Origin: Stemphylium vesicarium
Taxonomy: Eukaryota; Ascomycota; Dothideomycetes; Pleosporales; Pleosporaceae
Assembly (NCBI GenBank): GCA_004380135.1
Contig: QXCR01000041.1
Span: 62,001-126,000, forward strand
Length of the DNA stretch: 64,000 nucleotides
Reading direction: 5' to 3'
Below the pieces are notes generated by a model. The model was not told the DNA's origin. It made no database searches and saw nothing but the letters and a program-made list of their open reading frames with translations. The translations under genes and the position numbers were made by a program. Below are positions 62,838-64,000 of this stretch, piece after piece; the first letter of the stretch is position 1, and every line of letters starts with the position of its first letter.

Positions 62838-64000
62838 CTACACTTCTACATCCTGATACATCCAATCATCCCCCGCCGGCGTAAATAAACACTGCTTAAC
62901 ACATCCATCTTCAAAAACAGGCACCACATCCTGCTCCACCACCTTCATCGCCCACATAATGATCCGCGCACCGAGGTTCTCAGTGCGTCCATTGATGAAA
63001 ACCGGGGCATCGCTTTCAGCAGGCTGGTTAACGAACGTGAGACCGAGGTCATCGAGAGCATCGCTGGTTGCGGCGTTCGGATCTGCAGAGGGGACGCGCA
63101 TAAAGTCTCCCAGGTTTTCGTCAACAAAGGTGTATGTGTCTACGTCTTCGATGCCATCTTCGAGCTTTGGGAGCGCGTGACGGGCACATAGGCCGCGTAG
63201 CAGGGCAAAGATAGGGGGATCGTTTGCTTCTTGTGTGGTCAACATTGTTGATATAAGGACGGCGAGTAGTAGGGTCCATTCCAGAGTCTCGTTTTGCGAC
63301 TTGGCTAGGCCATGTCGTGGGAGAGCGTCTGTGAATTGCTTCGCAGCTGTCGGCAAGTCACTTCCAAAGACTGCAACGAGGTCGGATATGTAGTGAAGCG
63401 TCCGAGATGGGGTCTCATTATTTGGTGCTCGTAACCTTGCTACTGCGGCTTGGAGCTCTTGCCGTACAGAATAAATGATTCTCGCCTGGCCATCGCGATA
63501 GATCTTCGCGTACTTTTGTTTGTCGTTTTGAGGCTTCTGCTCGATGTGAAGTGGAAGTGGACCGCACCTCTGCTCCAGCGCCTGATGTAAGAGTACCAAG
63601 ACCTGTAGCGTGATCCTGGCTCCCGGCCGTGCGACGTCAATGCTGTTTATGTCCAGTTCCGAAGTGATGACTGTCTGGATGAAGAAGAAATGCACAATGT
63701 ATGGAGGCACGCCGCGGAAGAAGGGTATGTGGTTGTCATAGCGCCCGAACGGGTGGCCCTTGGCGCGCAAAAAATGTTGCTCCTTGTTTGGGTCTGTGGC
63801 GAGGAAGTCTTTCGACATTCCAAAAGGTACGTTCTCGGAATCTAGTAAACCAAGTTGCTGCGCGTACTGCTGCAGTTGTGGCTGGAATGCAAGCTTCAGA
63901 GCAAACTGTTCGATTGGGTTGTTTTCCAAACAGAACCCATAGCCGAGGAGAAGTTCATCATTTTGCTTGGGCGCGTAGTTGTTGAATAGCTCCTGTCCTG
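62838..64000 (-). CDS. SET-domain lysine methyltransferase, N-terminus beyond window
   Basis: C-terminal 387 residues are present; the start lies off the right edge. The visible end of the SET domain reads ELFNNYAPKQNDELLLGYGFCLENNP: the N-Y-x-P-K-x-N-D-E-L-L-x-x-Y-G-F motif is that of Rubisco-LSMT/RKM-type enzymes, which methylate lysines on ribosomal and other cytosolic proteins. A substrate-binding (post-SET) helical domain follows, with AKGHPFGRYDNHIPFFRG and RTLHYISDLVAVFGSD. No intron is needed in the visible part. The target cannot be assigned from this half. Confidence 0.85.
   Translation of the reverse strand, partial: GQELFNNYAPKQNDELLLGYGFCLENNPIEQFALKLAFQPQLQQYAQQLGLLDSENVPFGMSKDFLATDPNKEQHFLRAKGHPFGRYDNHIPFFRGVPPYIVHFFFIQTVITSELDINSIDVARPGARITLQVLVLLHQALEQRCGPLPLHIEQKPQNDKQKYAKIYRDGQARIIYSVRQELQAAVARLRAPNNETPSRTLHYISDLVAVFGSDLPTAAKQFTDALPRHGLAKSQNETLEWTLLLAVLISTMLTTQEANDPPIFALLRGLCARHALPKLEDGIEDVDTYTFVDENLGDFMRVPSADPNAATSDALDDLGLTFVNQPAESDAPVFINGRTENLGARIIMWAMKVVEQDVVPVFEDGCVKQCLFTPAGDDWMYQDVEV

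Overview
The window is nuclear DNA of a filamentous ascomycete (Pezizomycotina). The evidence is many short GT-AG introns (about 46-75 nt), HET-domain genes, an NLR-like gene family, a fungal tyrosinase, DAL5-type permease and GH88/GH5 enzymes, and a decayed Argonaute gene whose mutations look partly like RIP. A dothideomycete (Pleosporales-like) is my best guess from overall flavour. That guess is inference only.

Layout. 1-14.3 kb: an edge-truncated Gln-rich protein, the SM protein SLY1, a HET-domain protein, a universal-stress-domain protein and mitoribosomal uS7m. 15.2-18.0 kb: an Argonaute pseudogene. 19-33 kb: a one-TM coiled-coil protein, a GH88 unsaturated glycuronyl hydrolase, a secreted GH5 glycosidase, an MFS permease, a mitochondrially targeted SDR, the p24 protein Erv25 and a cupin-like membrane protein. 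33.5-46.9 kb: secreted tyrosinase, an orphan protein, an Apd1-type thioredoxin-like ferredoxin, a highly unusual tRNA-Pro gene, a Thg1-like protein, a secreted SurE phosphatase, a four-TM protein and bleomycin hydrolase. 47.4-51.6 kb: tRNA-Glu, HIS5 and a tandem CCCH zinc-finger protein. 52-61.7 kb: an accessory block of decayed and mobile genes. 62.8-64 kb: a SET-domain methyltransferase running off the edge.

Two things stand out. (1) The tRNA-Pro(UGG) gene at 40303-40522 folds into a perfect 72-nt tRNA only if two introns with spliceosomal signals (56 and 58 nt, GTAAG donors, CTAAC/CTAAT branch sites, CAG/TAG acceptors) are removed from the D arm and T arm, in addition to a normal 34-nt anticodon-loop intron. 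The two extra introns split the Pol III A box and B box. (2) A 4,185-bp element (53164-57348), bounded by ~480-bp terminal inverted repeats and a TA duplication, carries one intact gene, a HET-domain protein with about ten nearly identical ankyrin repeats. It sits inside an NLR-like gene. Removing it with one TA rejoins that gene in frame. The broken NLR-like gene and a divergent neighbouring AAA-ATPase gene both carry further stops.

Most of the remaining genes are housekeeping (secretion: SLY1, ERV25; amino acids: HIS5; mitochondrial translation: uS7m; proteolysis: bleomycin hydrolase) or secreted plant-polymer and phenol enzymes (GH88, GH5, tyrosinase). Exon coordinates were read by eye from splice signals and frame continuity.
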